Positions 10,712-23,667 are shown, counted from the first letter of the stretch. The stretch is DNA of 64,000 nucleotides from Mycobacterium sp. BK086 (GCA_004362315.1 SNWL01000003.1:1426001-1490000), one strand, 5' to 3'. Notes: generated by a model from the sequence alone, not told the origin. Numbers and translations: made by a program.

Positions 10712-12594
10712 TGCAGACCTTGGTGTGGTTGACCATCGCCCTGCCGTTGGCCGGGGCGGTGATCCTGCTGCTGGGCGGCAAAGCCACCAACACGTGGGGA
10801 CACCTACTCGGGTGCGCCGCCGTGATCGGCGCCTTCGCCTGCGGCGCCGTGCTGTTCACCCACCTGCTGGCGCTGCCGGGCGAGGACCGGGTCGTGCACG
10901 AGGTGTTGTTCTCCTGGGTTCCGGTCGGCGTCCTGCGGGTCGACTTCGGCCTGCAACTCGACGCCCTGTCCATGTGTTTCGTCCTGCTCATCACCGGCGT
11001 GGGTGCCCTCATCCACGTGTATTCGATCGGCTACATGAAAACCGATCCCGGCCGCCGCCGGTTTTTCGCCTACCTCAACCTGTTCGTCGCTGCGATGCTG
11101 CTGCTGGTGTTGGCCGACAACTACCTCGGCTTGTACATGGGCTGGGAGGGGGTCGGTCTGGCCTCCTACCTGCTGATCGGATTCTGGTCGCACAAACCCA
11201 GCGCCGCGACCGCCGCCAAGAAAGCGTTCATCGTCAACCGGGTCGGCGACATGGGCCTGGCGATCGCGCTGATGGTGCTGTTCGCCACCCTCGGCTCAGT
11301 CACCTACAGCACCGTGTTCACCGCGGTCCCGCAGATGACATCCGGGGTGTTGACCGCCATCGGGCTGCTCCTACTACTCGGCGCCTGCGGAAAGAGCGCC
11401 CAAGTCCCCTTGCAGTCCTGGCTCGGGGACGCCATGGAAGGCCCCACCCCCGTCAGTGCTTTGATCCACGCCGCCACCATGGTCACCGCCGGCGTCTACC
11501 TCATCGTGCGCTCCGGTCCGATCTTCACCGCCGCCCCCGCCGCCCAGACCGCCGTCGTCACCGTGGGTGCGGTCACCCTGTTGTTCGGCGCAATCATCGG
11601 CTGCGCCAAAGACGACATCAAAAAAGCCTTGGCCGCCTCCACCATGTCCCAGATCGGCTACATGGTGCTGGCCGCCGGACTCGGGCCGGCCGGCTACGCG
11701 GTCGCGATCATGCACCTGCTGACCCACGGCTTCTTCAAAGCCGGCCTGTTCCTCGGTGCCGGCTCGGTCATGCACGCCATGAACGACGAAACCGACATGC
11801 GGCGCTACGGCGGCCTACGCACCCTGCTGCCCATCACCTTCGTCACCTTCGGCCTGGGCTACCTGGCGATCATCGGCGTACCGCCGTTCGCCGGGTACTT
11901 CTCCAAAGACGCCATCATCGAAACCGCCCTCAACAGCGGCAGCCTCAAGGGCTTCCTACTGGGCGGTGCCGCCCTGCTGGGCGCGGGAATCACCGCCTTC
12001 TACATGACCCGGGTGATGCTACTGACGTTCTTCGGCCAGAAACGCTGGAAACCCAACACCCACCCCCACGAATCCCCCGCAAGCATGACCGCACCCATGA
12101 TCGTGCTAGCCGTCGGCTCCGTCGGCGCCGGCGCTCTACTCGCCCTTGGCAACACCCTCGAGCACTGGCTCGAACCCGTCGTCGGAACCCACGAAACCCA
12201 CCACCTCATCCCCACCTGGATCACCACCCTCACCGCACTCGGCGTCGTCGCCATCGGCATCGCGGTCGCCTACCGGCAGTACGCGAACCACAAGGTGCCC
12301 GAGACCGCCCCGCTCGACGTGTCCGCGTTGACCGTGGCAGCGCGCAACGACCTCTACGGCGATGCGTTCAACGAGGCCGTGTTCATGCGCACCGGGCAGG
12401 AACTGACGAAAGGCCTTGTGGTCGTGGATGAGAAGGGTGTCGACGGCGTAACGCAGGGGCTCGCGCACGTGGTCGGCCGCATCTCGGACCGCCTGCGCCA
12501 GGTGCAGACCGGGTTCGCCCGCTCCTATGCGCTGTCTATGTTGGCCGGCACGGCACTGGTGATCGCCGTCGTCCTCTTCACGGCGTGGAGGTGA
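10711..12594 (+). CDS. nuoL: NADH-quinone oxidoreductase subunit L
   Basis: The 627-aa antiporter-like proton-pumping subunit carries the early signature [16 protein letters not shown], a conserved loop lysine ([33 protein letters not shown] region) and a long amphipathic C-terminal segment ending in a last helix. The ATG at 10711 shares a base with the nuoK stop. It is the longest membrane subunit, as expected. Confidence 0.96.
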   Translation: MQTLVWLTIALPLAGAVILLLGGKATNTWGHLLGCAAVIGAFACGAVLFTHLLALPGEDRVVHEVLFSWVPVGVLRVDFGLQLDALSMCFVLLITGVGALIHVYSIGYMKTDPGRRRFFAYLNLFVAAMLLLVLADNYLGLYMGWEGVGLASYLLIGFWSHKPSAATAAKKAFIVNRVGDMGLAIALMVLFATLGSVTYSTVFTAVPQMTSGVLTAIGLLLLLGACGKSAQVPLQSWLGDAMEGPTPVSALIHAATMVTAGVYLIVRSGPIFTAAPAAQTAVVTVGAVTLLFGAIIGCAKDDIKKALAASTMSQIGYMVLAAGLGPAGYAVAIMHLLTHGFFKAGLFLGAGSVMHAMNDETDMRRYGGLRTLLPITFVTFGLGYLAIIGVPPFAGYFSKDAIIETALNSGSLKGFLLGGAALLGAGITAFYMTRVMLLTFFGQKRWKPNTHPHESPASMTAPMIVLAVGSVGAGALLALGNTLEHWLEPVVGTHETHHLIPTWITTLTALGVVAIGIAVAYRQYANHKVPETAPLDVSALTVAARNDLYGDAFNEAVFMRTGQELTKGLVVVDEKGVDGVTQGLAHVVGRISDRLRQVQTGFARSYALSMLAGTALVIAVVLFTAWR

Positions 12595-12599
12595 GCACG

Positions 12600-14165
12600 A
12601 TGACAACCATTCCCTGGCTGACCATCCTGTGGGCGATCCCCGTTGTCGGTGCGGCGCTGATCATCGTGCTCCCGGCCTCGCTGCGGCACTTCGCCAAGTA
12701 CGCCGGCGTGGTCGTCTCGCTGGCGGTGCTGGCGCTGTCGCTTCTGCTCGCGGTGCGGTTCGATCCGGCGGGCACGCAGTTCCAGTTCGTCGAAAACCAC
12801 CCGTGGATACCGTCATTCGGCACCGGCTACATCCTCGGCCTCGACGGGATCGCGCTGGCACTCGTCGTTCTCACCGCCGTCCTGATGCCGTTGCTGCTGA
12901 TCGCCGGCTGGAACGACGCCGACGACCGGCCGGGCTTATCCGGCCGGGCGCCGCACAGTTACATCGCGCTGATGCTCGCCGTCGAGGGCATGGTGATGAT
13001 GTCGCTTGTCGCGCTGGACATCCTGCTGTTCTACGTGTTCTTCGAAGCCATGCTGATCCCGATGTACTTCCTGATCGGTGGCTTCGGCGGCGAGAACCGG
13101 TCCAAAGCGGCGGTGAAGTTCTTGCTGTACAACCTGTTCGGCGGGTTGATCATGCTGGCCGCGGTCATCGGGCTCTATGTCGTCACGTCGGCCAGCAAGA
13201 CGTTCGACGCCGGCACGTTCGACTTCCGCGCCATCGCCGACGCCGTCGCAACCGGAGCGTTCACCATGCAACCCGGTGTCGCCAACGCCCTGTTCCTCGG
13301 CTTCATGTTCGCGTTCGCGGTGAAAGCGCCGCTGTGGCCGTTCCATCGGTGGCTGCCGGATGCCGCGGTACAGGCCACGCCGGCCTCGGCGGTGCTGATG
13401 ATGGCGGTGATGGACAAGGTCGGCACGTTCGGGATGCTGCGCTACTGCCTGCCGCTATTCCCCGACTCGGCAACCTATTTCCGGCCGGTGATCATCGCGC
13501 TGGCCGTGATCGGGATCGTCTACGGCGCCATCCTGGCCATCGGGCAGACCGACGTCATGCGGCTGATCGCCTACACCTCGATCAGCCACTTCGGCTTCAT
13601 CATCCTGGGCATCTTCGTGATGACCAGCCAAGGTCAGGCCGGCTCGACGCTGTACATGGTCAACCACGGCATCTCCACGGCCGCACTGTTCCTCATTGCC
13701 GGCTTCCTGGTCAGCCAGCGCGGCAGCCGGGTGATCGCGGACTACGGCGGCATCCAGAAAGTCGCACCCATCCTCGCCGGCACCTTCCTGATCGCGGGGT
13801 TGGCGACCCTGTCGTTACCCGGGCTGGCGCCGTTCATCAGTGAATTCCTGGTCCTCATCGGCACATTCACCCGCTACCCTGCCTTCGCCGTCATCGCATC
13901 GGCGGCGCTGGTGCTCTCGGCGGTCTACATCCTGTGGATGTATCAGCGGATGATGACCGGATCGGTCACCGACGGCAACGAGAAGGTGCGGGATCTGCGG
14001 CCGCGGGAGCTTCTGGTGGTGGCTCCGCTGATCGGGCTGCTGATCGGGCTCGGGATCTATCCGAAGGTCGCGCTCGACGTCATCAACCCCGCGGTGACCG
14101 CGACGCTGACGTCGATTCATCAGCCCGACCCGGCACCCACCGTCGCGGAGGGAACCCGTCCATGA
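12600..14165 (+). CDS. nuoM: NADH-quinone oxidoreductase subunit M
   Basis: The 521-aa antiporter-like subunit has about 14 helices. Family features include YVFFEAMLIPMYFLIG and the stretch KAPLWPFHRWLPDAAVQATPASAVL. I chose ATG 12600 because GGAGG sits 8-9 nt upstream. In-frame GTG codons at 12585 and 12591 are alternatives that would overlap nuoL. The gene contains a strong DNA inverted repeat (12926-12947). It overlaps nuoN by 4 nt. Confidence 0.95.
   Translation: MTTIPWLTILWAIPVVGAALIIVLPASLRHFAKYAGVVVSLAVLALSLLLAVRFDPAGTQFQFVENHPWIPSFGTGYILGLDGIALALVVLTAVLMPLLLIAGWNDADDRPGLSGRAPHSYIALMLAVEGMVMMSLVALDILLFYVFFEAMLIPMYFLIGGFGGENRSKAAVKFLLYNLFGGLIMLAAVIGLYVVTSASKTFDAGTFDFRAIADAVATGAFTMQPGVANALFLGFMFAFAVKAPLWPFHRWLPDAAVQATPASAVLMMAVMDKVGTFGMLRYCLPLFPDSATYFRPVIIALAVIGIVYGAILAIGQTDVMRLIAYTSISHFGFIILGIFVMTSQGQAGSTLYMVNHGISTAALFLIAGFLVSQRGSRVIADYGGIQKVAPILAGTFLIAGLATLSLPGLAPFISEFLVLIGTFTRYPAFAVIASAALVLSAVYILWMYQRMMTGSVTDGNEKVRDLRPRELLVVAPLIGLLIGLGIYPKVALDVINPAVTATLTSIHQPDPAPTVAEGTRP
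12926..12947. repeat. Perfect 8-bp inverted repeat with 6-nt loop inside nuoM
   Basis: The arms CCGGCCGG flank the loop GCTTAT. Each arm is itself palindromic, so the RNA could form a very stable hairpin within the coding region (encoding RPGLSGR). There is no U-tract, so it is not an ordinary intrinsic terminator. Confidence 0.6.
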
Positions 14166-15727
14166 ACGCGCCCAGCATCGAATACGGCCAGGTGTCACCG
14201 ATGTTGATCGTCCTCGGGGTGGCCGTCGCCGGGGTGCTCGTCGAGGCCTTCGCCCCCCGCAAGGCCCGATACCCCAGCCAGGTTGCCCTGAGTCTGGCCG
14301 GGCTGGTGGCCGCGTTCGTCGCCGTGGTGCTGCTGGGTCGTGGCCTGCACGGCGGGGTCGGCCAGGCCGTCGTGGTGGGTGCGGTTGCCGTGGACGCGCC
14401 CGCGCTGTTCCTGCAGGGCACCATCCTGCTGATCGGGATCCTCGGGGTCCTGTTGATCGCCGAGCGACGAGTACCCGCCGAATTCGACGACAGCGCAGCG
14501 GGTTTGGATGCGTTCACCCCCGACGCGTCGGCCGTTCCCGGCAGCGTCGCGGAGAAGATCGCCACCAAAGCCGCGCTGGTGCAGACCGAGGTGTTCCCGC
14601 TGACCATGTTCGCCATCGGCGGCATGATGATCTTCCCGGCCGCCAACGACCTGCTGACGATGTTCATTGCGCTGGAAGTGTTCTCGTTGCCGCTGTACCT
14701 GATGTGTGGCCTGGCTCGCCGCAGACGGCTGCTGTCCCAGGAATCCGCGCTGAAATACTTTCTGCTGGGCGCGTTCTCGTCGGCTTTCTTCCTCTACGGC
14801 ATCGCCCTGCTCTATGGCTACGCCGGCACCCTGAGCCTGACCGGTATCGCACGGGCCATCGAGACCAGCACCGACAACACTGCGCTGGCGCTGATCGGCG
14901 CGTCACTGGTCACCGTCGGCGTGCTGTTCAAGGTCGGCGCGGTGCCGTTCCACTCCTGGATTCCCGACGTCTATCAGGGCGCACCGACCCCGATCACCGC
15001 GTTCATGGCCGCGGCCACCAAGGTCGCCGCGTTCGGAGCGATGCTGCGCCTTTTCTACGTGGCGCTACCCGGCCTCAATCACGACTGGCGGCCCGTGCTG
15101 TGGGCGGTGGCCATCCTGACCATGGCCGTCGGCACCGTCACCGCGGTGACCCAGACCGACGTCAAGCGGATGCTCGCGTATTCGGCTGTGGCACACGCCG
15201 GTTTCATCCTCACCGGTGTGATCGCCGCCAACCCCGCCGGACTGTCGGCCACGCTGTTCTATCTGTTCGCCTACGGCTTCTCCACACTGGGCGCGTTCGC
15301 GGTGGTCAGTGTGGTGCGCGACGCCAACGGTGCTGAGGAGACCGATATGGCCCGCTGGGCTGGGCTCGGTCGCCGCTATCCCCTTGTCGGCGTGGTGTTC
15401 TCGCTGTTCCTGCTCGCGTTCGCCGGTATCCCGCTCACCAGCGGTTTCGTCAGCAAGTTCGCGGTGTTCAAAGCCGCCGGGCAGGGCGGAGCCATCCCGC
15501 TGGTGGTGGTGGGCGTGATCGCCTCGGCGATCGCCGCCTACTTCTACGTGCGGGTGATCGTGCTGATGTTCTTCACCGACCCACCCGAGAACGCCCCGGA
15601 GGTCGTCACGCCGAGCTCGCTGAGCGTCGCGACGATCACCCTGACGGCGGCCATCACGTTCGCGCTCGGTGCGCTACCCCAGCCGCTGCTCGACCTCGTC
15701 GACCATGCGGCTAGATTCCTGAACTGA
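14162..15727 (+). CDS. nuoN: NADH-quinone oxidoreductase subunit N
   Basis: The 521-aa last antiporter-like subunit contains the lysine-bearing stretch FKVGAVPFHSWIPDVYQGAPTP and, later, TQTDVKRMLAYSAVAHAG. The ATG at 14162 overlaps the nuoM stop. The stop at 15725-15727 overlaps the ATG of the next gene by one base (TGATG), so the operon does not end here. Confidence 0.96.
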   Translation: MNAPSIEYGQVSPMLIVLGVAVAGVLVEAFAPRKARYPSQVALSLAGLVAAFVAVVLLGRGLHGGVGQAVVVGAVAVDAPALFLQGTILLIGILGVLLIAERRVPAEFDDSAAGLDAFTPDASAVPGSVAEKIATKAALVQTEVFPLTMFAIGGMMIFPAANDLLTMFIALEVFSLPLYLMCGLARRRRLLSQESALKYFLLGAFSSAFFLYGIALLYGYAGTLSLTGIARAIETSTDNTALALIGASLVTVGVLFKVGAVPFHSWIPDVYQGAPTPITAFMAAATKVAAFGAMLRLFYVALPGLNHDWRPVLWAVAILTMAVGTVTAVTQTDVKRMLAYSAVAHAGFILTGVIAANPAGLSATLFYLFAYGFSTLGAFAVVSVVRDANGAEETDMARWAGLGRRYPLVGVVFSLFLLAFAGIPLTSGFVSKFAVFKAAGQGGAIPLVVVGVIASAIAAYFYVRVIVLMFFTDPPENAPEVVTPSSLSVATITLTAAITFALGALPQPLLDLVDHAARFLN

Positions 15728-16488
15728 TGATCCTTCTCAGCGATAACCACGGCGCCGTCCGGGTCTTGACGATGAACCGGCCCGAGGTGCGCAACGCGTT
15801 GAGCACGGAACTGTTCGAGGCGCTCTACGCCGCACTCGGGGAGGCCGGTGCCGACGACTCCGTGCGCGCGGTGGTGCTCACCGGGACCGACCCGGCGTTC
15901 TGCGCGGGCGTCGACCTCAAGCAGGCGCAAAACCTGGGCATGGACTACTTCGGCCGGTTCGACAAGATGAACTGCATGAACGCGATCGTCGAGCTGAGCA
16001 AGCCGGTCGTCGGCGCGATCAACGGTCCGACGTTCACCGGTGGCCTGGAGATCGCCCTGGCGTGCGACTTCCTGATCGCCTCGGAGCGTGCGGTTTTCGC
16101 CGACACTCACGCGCGGGTCGGGATCCTGCCCGGTGGCGGGATGACGGCGCGGCTGCCACGCCTGGTGGGTTCCGGGATGGCCCGGCGCCTGTCGATGACC
16201 GGTGAGGTGGTCGACGCGCACCGCGCCGAGAAGATCGGGCTGGTCACCGAAGTGGTTGCCCACGAACAGCTTCTGGACCGTGCGCTCGAACTTGCAGGCC
16301 AGATCGCGGAGGTTCCCGGGCCGACCATGGCCGGCTTGAAGGAGATCTATCGCACCGGGACCGCGGCGGTCACCGGGCCGGCGCTGACGGCCGAACGCGC
16401 TGTTGCGGGAGCGTCCATGGTGGACACCGCGCAGCTCGCGGCCCGCCAGCGTGAGGTCGCCGAACGCAACAAGCGGCAGATTCACTAG
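15727..16488 (+). CDS. Enoyl-CoA hydratase/isomerase family protein coupled to nuoN
   Basis: The 253-aa crotonase-fold protein has the oxyanion-hole segments FCAGVDLKQ (about residues 58-66) and INGPTFTGGLEIALACD (about 98-114), which bind and activate acyl-CoA thioesters. A hydratase would need two active-site Glu. The second region reads THARVGILPGGGMTARLPRLVG, where common hydratases have Glu near G-x-x-P-x-x-G, so the exact reaction is uncertain. Start and stop are firm: the ATG shares a base with the nuoN stop. In M. tuberculosis the nuo operon is, from memory, followed by an opposite-strand PPE gene, so this arrangement differs. Confidence 0.88.
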   Translation: MILLSDNHGAVRVLTMNRPEVRNALSTELFEALYAALGEAGADDSVRAVVLTGTDPAFCAGVDLKQAQNLGMDYFGRFDKMNCMNAIVELSKPVVGAINGPTFTGGLEIALACDFLIASERAVFADTHARVGILPGGGMTARLPRLVGSGMARRLSMTGEVVDAHRAEKIGLVTEVVAHEQLLDRALELAGQIAEVPGPTMAGLKEIYRTGTAAVTGPALTAERAVAGASMVDTAQLAARQREVAERNKRQIH

Positions 16489-16549
16489 CGCCCAAACCGA
16501 CGTATGGGCGCGAAAGTGCGAGTAGATCGCAACATTTCGTCGATCTCGG
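16488..16549 (+). repeat. Dispersed 62-bp repeat, copy 1
   Basis: This copy starts at the last base of the preceding stop codon. It aligns without gaps to the reverse complement of 22251-22312, with 51 of 62 identical by my count. Identical blocks include CGCGAAAGTGCGAGT (15 bp) and CGTCGATCTCGG (12 bp). It fills most of the space between the enoyl-CoA hydratase gene and the lipoprotein gene. Confidence 0.8.
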
Positions 16550-16573
16550 CGCGCGAGTGATTCAATAGGTCTC

Positions 16574-17437
16574 GTGACAGACTGCGTTCGCACCGGTGCG
16601 GCTCTCATCGGCCTGGTGGTACTGGTCAGCGCGTGCGGCAACGCGGAATCGCATCCCGATCAGCTTCCCGAGTCCACCGTCAGTGCCTCGACGGCAGAGG
16701 CGAACCCGGCGCAGTCGGCTCACGATGCGCCGGGCTCGATGATTCCCAGGTACGACGACGCCACCTCGCCCGAGGCCAAGACGGGCCGCGATATCCAACA
16801 GGAGGCCAACCTCCTGAACCATCTCTCGGATAGCGTCAACAACACCCTCAAACTGCCGCACGACATCCAGTTGGTCGGCAAGCAGTGCGATACGGCCAAC
16901 GCGTGGTGGGACCCGGCCGAGAACTCGGTGACGCTCTGCTATGAAGAAGCGACGGAGGGTCTGGAGATCTACACCAAGGCCGGTGACGCCGATCCGAGGG
17001 CGTCCACCGTCAACGGAGAGATCGCCACCTTCTACCACGAGCTCGGCCATATGGTGATCAGCCTGTACGACCTACCCATCACCGGCCGCGAAGAGGATGT
17101 CGCCGACCAGCTTTCGGCCTACATACTGTTGACGCCGGGGCCGGACGGCAAGGTGGACCCGGCCAATGTGCAAGCCATCAAAGACTCAGCACGTGAATTC
17201 CAAGGCTATGCCGAGGCCGCCGGTGAACTCGATGACACCGACCTCGCCGGTGGCCATTCGCCGAACAAGGTCAGGGCCTTCAACATGGAATGCTGGCTGT
17301 ACGGGTCGGACCCGGCGGCCAACGGCGACCTGGTCGGCGACGGCCATCTTCCGCAGAGCCGGGCCGAGCTGTGCGAGGACGAATGGGACAAGCTGAGCCA
17401 CGCGTGGAGTCAGTTGCTGGGCCCGCACTTGAAGTAG
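16574..17437 (+). CDS. Putative lipoprotein metallopeptidase (DUF4344-like)
   Basis: The 287-aa product starts at GTG with an N-terminal signal and lipobox VSAC, placing the lipidated cysteine at C21. It should therefore be anchored on the outside of the membrane. A gluzincin-type zinc motif HELGH lies at 155-159, and an acidic stretch about 15 residues later (REEDVADQLSAY) could give the third ligand. The pattern resembles the DUF4344 putative metallopeptidase family. Substrate unknown. It stands alone on the plus strand after the dispersed repeat and converges with the SDR gene 16 nt downstream. Confidence 0.75.
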   Translation: MTDCVRTGAALIGLVVLVSACGNAESHPDQLPESTVSASTAEANPAQSAHDAPGSMIPRYDDATSPEAKTGRDIQQEANLLNHLSDSVNNTLKLPHDIQLVGKQCDTANAWWDPAENSVTLCYEEATEGLEIYTKAGDADPRASTVNGEIATFYHELGHMVISLYDLPITGREEDVADQLSAYILLTPGPDGKVDPANVQAIKDSAREFQGYAEAAGELDDTDLAGGHSPNKVRAFNMECWLYGSDPAANGDLVGDGHLPQSRAELCEDEWDKLSHAWSQLLGPHLK

Positions 17438-17453
17438 CTGCCCGGAACGACCT

Positions 17454-20140
<2,687 letters not shown>

Positions 20141-20146
20141 ACCCGC

Positions 20147-21259
20147 ATGCTCGGACCGCTCGACGAATACCCCGTCCACCAGGCGCCGCTGCCGATCGCG
20201 TGGCCGGATTCCTCGGATCGAAACTTCTACGACCGCAACTATTTCAATGCCCACGACCGGACGGGCGACATCTTCCTGATCACCGGAATGGGGTACTACC
20301 CCAACCTCGGGGTCAAGGACGCCTACGTGCTGGTACGCCGCGGTGACACACAGACCGCGGTACATCTCTCCGACGCGATCGACCAGGATCGCCTCAATCA
20401 GCACGTCAACAGTTACCGCCTCGAGGTCGTCGAGCCGCTGCAGAAGATTCGGATCGTGATGGACGAGACCGAGGGCATGGCCCTCGATCTCACCTGGGAA
20501 GGCCTGTTCCCAGTCGTCCAGGAGCAGCGGCACGTCATGCGCCAGGGCAACCGGATCACGCTGGACGCGCAGCGATTCGCCCAAGTGGGTTCGTGGGCAG
20601 GGCATATCGCCATCGACGGCGAGGAGATCACCGTCGACCCGTCGACCTGGCTCGGCAGCCGCGACCGCTCCTGGGGTATCCGCCCGGTCGGTGAGGCCGA
20701 GCCGGCGGGCCGTCCCGCCGACCCGCCGTTCGAGGGCATGTGGTGGTTGTACGTGCCGATGGCCTTCGACGACTTCGCGATCGTGCTCATCATCCAGGAG
20801 GCGCCCGATGGCTTCCGCTCGCTGAACGACTGCACGCGGATCTGGCGCGACGGCCGAGTCGAGCAGCTGGGCTGGCCGCGGGTGAAGATCCACTACCGTT
20901 CCGGCACAAGGATTCCCACCGGTGCAACCATCGAGGCCACCGATGCCTCCGGTGCGCCACTGCGGTTCGACGTCGAGTCCAAGCTGCCGGTACCGATTCA
21001 TGTCGGCGGCGGCTACGGCGGCGACTCGGACTGGATCCACGGCACCTGGAAGGGCGAGAAGTTCACCGAGCGGCTCACCTACGACATGACCGACCCGGGC
21101 ATCATCGGGCGTTCGGCGTTCGGCGTGATCGACCACGTCGGACGCGCGGTCTGCCACGACGGCACCTCGTCGTTCGAGGGCTGGGGTCTGTTCGAGCACG
21201 GCGCGCTGGGTCGCCACGACCCGTCGGGCTTCGCCGACTGGCTGACGGTCGCGCCCTGA
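20147..21259 (+). CDS. Conserved protein of unknown function (Rv3169-like)
   Basis: The 370-aa soluble protein has no signal peptide or transmembrane segment. The sequence is rich in Trp, Asp and Gly, with conserved-looking stretches such as FYDRNYFNAHDR near the N-terminus and SRDRSWGIRPVG in the middle. By position and sequence it matches Rv3169, whose function I do not know. The ATG at 20147 follows GGAGG at a good distance. Its fixed place between a phosphotransferase-fold gene and an amine oxidase suggests a shared pathway. Confidence 0.82.
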   Translation: MLGPLDEYPVHQAPLPIAWPDSSDRNFYDRNYFNAHDRTGDIFLITGMGYYPNLGVKDAYVLVRRGDTQTAVHLSDAIDQDRLNQHVNSYRLEVVEPLQKIRIVMDETEGMALDLTWEGLFPVVQEQRHVMRQGNRITLDAQRFAQVGSWAGHIAIDGEEITVDPSTWLGSRDRSWGIRPVGEAEPAGRPADPPFEGMWWLYVPMAFDDFAIVLIIQEAPDGFRSLNDCTRIWRDGRVEQLGWPRVKIHYRSGTRIPTGATIEATDASGAPLRFDVESKLPVPIHVGGGYGGDSDWIHGTWKGEKFTERLTYDMTDPGIIGRSAFGVIDHVGRAVCHDGTSSFEGWGLFEHGALGRHDPSGFADWLTVAP

Positions 21260-21263
21260 CACA

Positions 21264-22244
21264 GTGAAAGTCCTGACCGCCCTGTTCGGGCCCACCGATG
21301 CGGTGGATCGCGCCCGCGCGCTGCGCGATGCCGGTGCCAGCGGTGTCTTCACCTTTGAAGGGCCGCACGACGTCTTCGCTCCGCTGACGCTGGCGTCCGG
21401 CGTCGGCGGCCTGGACCTGATGACCAACGTCGCAATCGCGTTCCCACGCAACGCGATCCAGCTGGCTCACCAGGCCTACGACCACCAACTGCTCGCACAG
21501 GGGCGGTTCACGCTCGGGCTGGGCACTCAGGTGCGGGCCCAGATCGAGAAGCGTTACGGCGCGCAGTTCGACAAGCCTGTCGTACGGATGACCGAGCTGG
21601 TCCGCGCGCTGCGCGCGATCTTCAACACCTGGGAGACCGGTGAGCGCCTGGACTTCCGCGGCGACTTCTACCGGCACACTCTGATGACGCCGACGTTCAA
21701 TCCCGGACCGAATCCCTTTGGGCCGCCACCGATTTACGTCGGGGCACTCGGCCCACGACTGACCCGCGCCACCGCAGAAGTGGCCGACGGGCTTCTCGTG
21801 ATGCCGTTCGGCTCGGCAAAGTTCCTGCGTGAGTCGACGATGCCCGCGGTGCGGGAGGGGTTGGCGGCAGCCGGGCGGACGGAGGACTCGTTCGCGGTGG
21901 TGCCCGAGATCATCGTGTCGGCCGGCGACGACCACGATGCGGCGCGGCGGCTGCTGTCGTTCTACGGATCCACCCCGGCCTACCGTCCGGTGCTCGACAT
22001 CCACGGCTGGGGCGATCTGCAGCCCGAGCTGAATTCGATGTCCAAACAAGGCAAATGGCTGGAGATGGCCGGCCTGATCACCGACGAGATGCTGCACACG
22101 ATCGTGGCATGCGGTACGCCCAAGCAGATCGCGGCGCACATCCGCGAACGTGTGGACGGCGTCGGCGACACCGCCTGCCTGTACCAGCCGGGTCCGATCG
22201 CCACCGACACGCTCGCCGAGATCGTCGACGAACTCGCCCGCTGA
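21264..22244 (+). CDS. LLM-class flavin/F420-dependent oxidoreductase
   Basis: The 326-aa luciferase-like TIM-barrel oxidoreductase is of the mycobacterial TIGR03617 kind. It has [13 protein letters not shown] near the N-terminus and the typical [19 protein letters not shown] stretch. The cofactor is probably F420 or FMN; I cannot decide which from sequence alone. It starts at GTG 21264, 4 nt after the Rv3169-like stop. From memory M. tuberculosis lacks this gene between Rv3169 and aofH, so it looks like an addition to the conserved block. Confidence 0.85.
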   Translation: MKVLTALFGPTDAVDRARALRDAGASGVFTFEGPHDVFAPLTLASGVGGLDLMTNVAIAFPRNAIQLAHQAYDHQLLAQGRFTLGLGTQVRAQIEKRYGAQFDKPVVRMTELVRALRAIFNTWETGERLDFRGDFYRHTLMTPTFNPGPNPFGPPPIYVGALGPRLTRATAEVADGLLVMPFGSAKFLRESTMPAVREGLAAAGRTEDSFAVVPEIIVSAGDDHDAARRLLSFYGSTPAYRPVLDIHGWGDLQPELNSMSKQGKWLEMAGLITDEMLHTIVACGTPKQIAAHIRERVDGVGDTACLYQPGPIATDTLAEIVDELAR

Positions 22245-22250
22245 CCTGTG

Positions 22251-22312
22251 CCGAGATCGACGTTCTGTCGGTATCCACTCGCACTTTCGCGGCCAAACGT
22301 TGGTTTGGGCGA
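22251..22312 (-). repeat. Dispersed 62-bp repeat, copy 2 (inverted relative to copy 1)
   Basis: The reverse complement matches 16488-16549 over 62 positions without gaps. The copy begins 6 nt after the LLM gene stop and runs up to the A of the proposed aofH start codon. The element therefore forms nearly the whole intergenic region and may carry the aofH 5' signals. Confidence 0.8.
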
Positions 22313-23667
22313 TGGGGACAGGCAACATTGGTGGGGTGGGTTATGACGTTGTGGTCATCGGCGCCGGCTTCTCCGGCTTGGCAGCGGCACGTGAGCTGGT
22401 AAAAGACGGATTCGACGTCGTGGTGCTGGAGGGCCGCGACCGGGTCGGCGGACGCTCGAGCACCACGACGCTGGCCGGTGTCCCCGTCGACCTCGGCGGC
22501 ACCTTCGTCGGCCCCACCCAGGACGCCGTCGTGGCGCTGGCCAAGGAGCTCGGCTGCCCCACCGAACCCACCTACAACGAGGGCGCCAACCTCATCCGGT
22601 GGCGTGGCCGGGTGCGGTCCTATCGCGGCACGATCCCCCGGCTGTCGCTGCTGCAGCTGCTCGATATCGGCCGGATCCAGTGGCAGTTCGGCCGTCTCGC
22701 ACGGACCATCGACATCACCTCGCCGTGGGCCTCCCCGAAGGCCAAGCAGCTCGACGCGGTTTCGCTGGGCGGCTGGTTGCACTCGGTGCGCGCCAGCGCC
22801 TCCACGCGCGATCTACTGGCCATCATGGCCCGGGTGACCTGGGGCGCCGAGCCGGACGAGGTGTCGATGCTGCACGCGGTCCGCTACGTCATGGCCGCCG
22901 GCGGGCTGGATCGCATGCTCGACGTCGTCGGCGGCGCCCAGCAGGACCACTTCCCCGGTGGCACACAGCAGATCGCGCTCAAGATGGCCGCCGAGCTGGG
23001 CGACCGGGTCCGGCTCAACTCGGTCGTCTCCCGAATCGAATGGTCCGAGGATGCGGTCGCGGTGGCGTCATCCGGTGGTGTCGTCGAGGGCCGCCGCGCA
23101 ATCCTGGCCATCCCTCCGGCGCACCGCCTGGCCATCGACATCGCCCCACCCCCGCCGATCGGTTACCAACAGCTGGCCCAGCGCTGGCCGCAAGGCGCGC
23201 TCAGCAAGGCCTACGCCGCGTATCCGCGGCCGTTCTGGCGGGACAAGAGCCTGTCCGGCCAGGCGCTGTCGGATCAGGGGCCGGTGTTCATCACCTTCGA
23301 CGTCAGTCCCGGCGACGACGGCCCTGGAGTGCTGCTGGGCTTCGTCGACTCCCGCGGGTTCGACGCGCTGGGCCCCGAACAGCGGCGCCAAGCCGCGCTC
23401 AACGGGTTTGCCGCACTGTTCGGCCCGGATGCCCAGAACCCGATCGAGTACGTCGATCATTGTTGGGGCGCAGAGAGTTTCGCTGCCGGCGGCCCGACGG
23501 CCGCGGTACCGCCGGGAGTCTGGACGGAATTCGGGCCGCTGTTACGCAAGCCGGTCGGGCCGCTGCATTGGGCGGGCACCGAGACCGCCGACGAATGGAC
23601 CGGATTCCTCGACGGTGCGGTGCGCGCCGGGCAGCGCGCGGCAGCCGAGGTCGCCGCGACGCTTTAG
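22312..23667 (+). CDS. aofH: Flavin-containing amine oxidase (Rv3170-like)
   Basis: The 451-aa FAD-dependent oxidase has the N-terminal dinucleotide motif [17 protein letters not shown] (GAGFSG at 17-22), the following GRDRVGGRS segment, and the C-terminal FAD-contacting stretch [19 protein letters not shown] of the monoamine oxidase family. It should oxidise an amine to an aldehyde with H2O2 release; the substrate is unknown. ATG 22312 directly abuts the dispersed repeat. A GTG at 22336 would give a protein starting closer to the FAD motif and is a real alternative. The stop overlaps the convergent hydrolase stop. Confidence 0.88.
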   Translation: MGTGNIGGVGYDVVVIGAGFSGLAAARELVKDGFDVVVLEGRDRVGGRSSTTTLAGVPVDLGGTFVGPTQDAVVALAKELGCPTEPTYNEGANLIRWRGRVRSYRGTIPRLSLLQLLDIGRIQWQFGRLARTIDITSPWASPKAKQLDAVSLGGWLHSVRASASTRDLLAIMARVTWGAEPDEVSMLHAVRYVMAAGGLDRMLDVVGGAQQDHFPGGTQQIALKMAAELGDRVRLNSVVSRIEWSEDAVAVASSGGVVEGRRAILAIPPAHRLAIDIAPPPPIGYQQLAQRWPQGALSKAYAAYPRPFWRDKSLSGQALSDQGPVFITFDVSPGDDGPGVLLGFVDSRGFDALGPEQRRQAALNGFAALFGPDAQNPIEYVDHCWGAESFAAGGPTAAVPPGVWTEFGPLLRKPVGPLHWAGTETADEWTGFLDGAVRAGQRAAAEVAATL

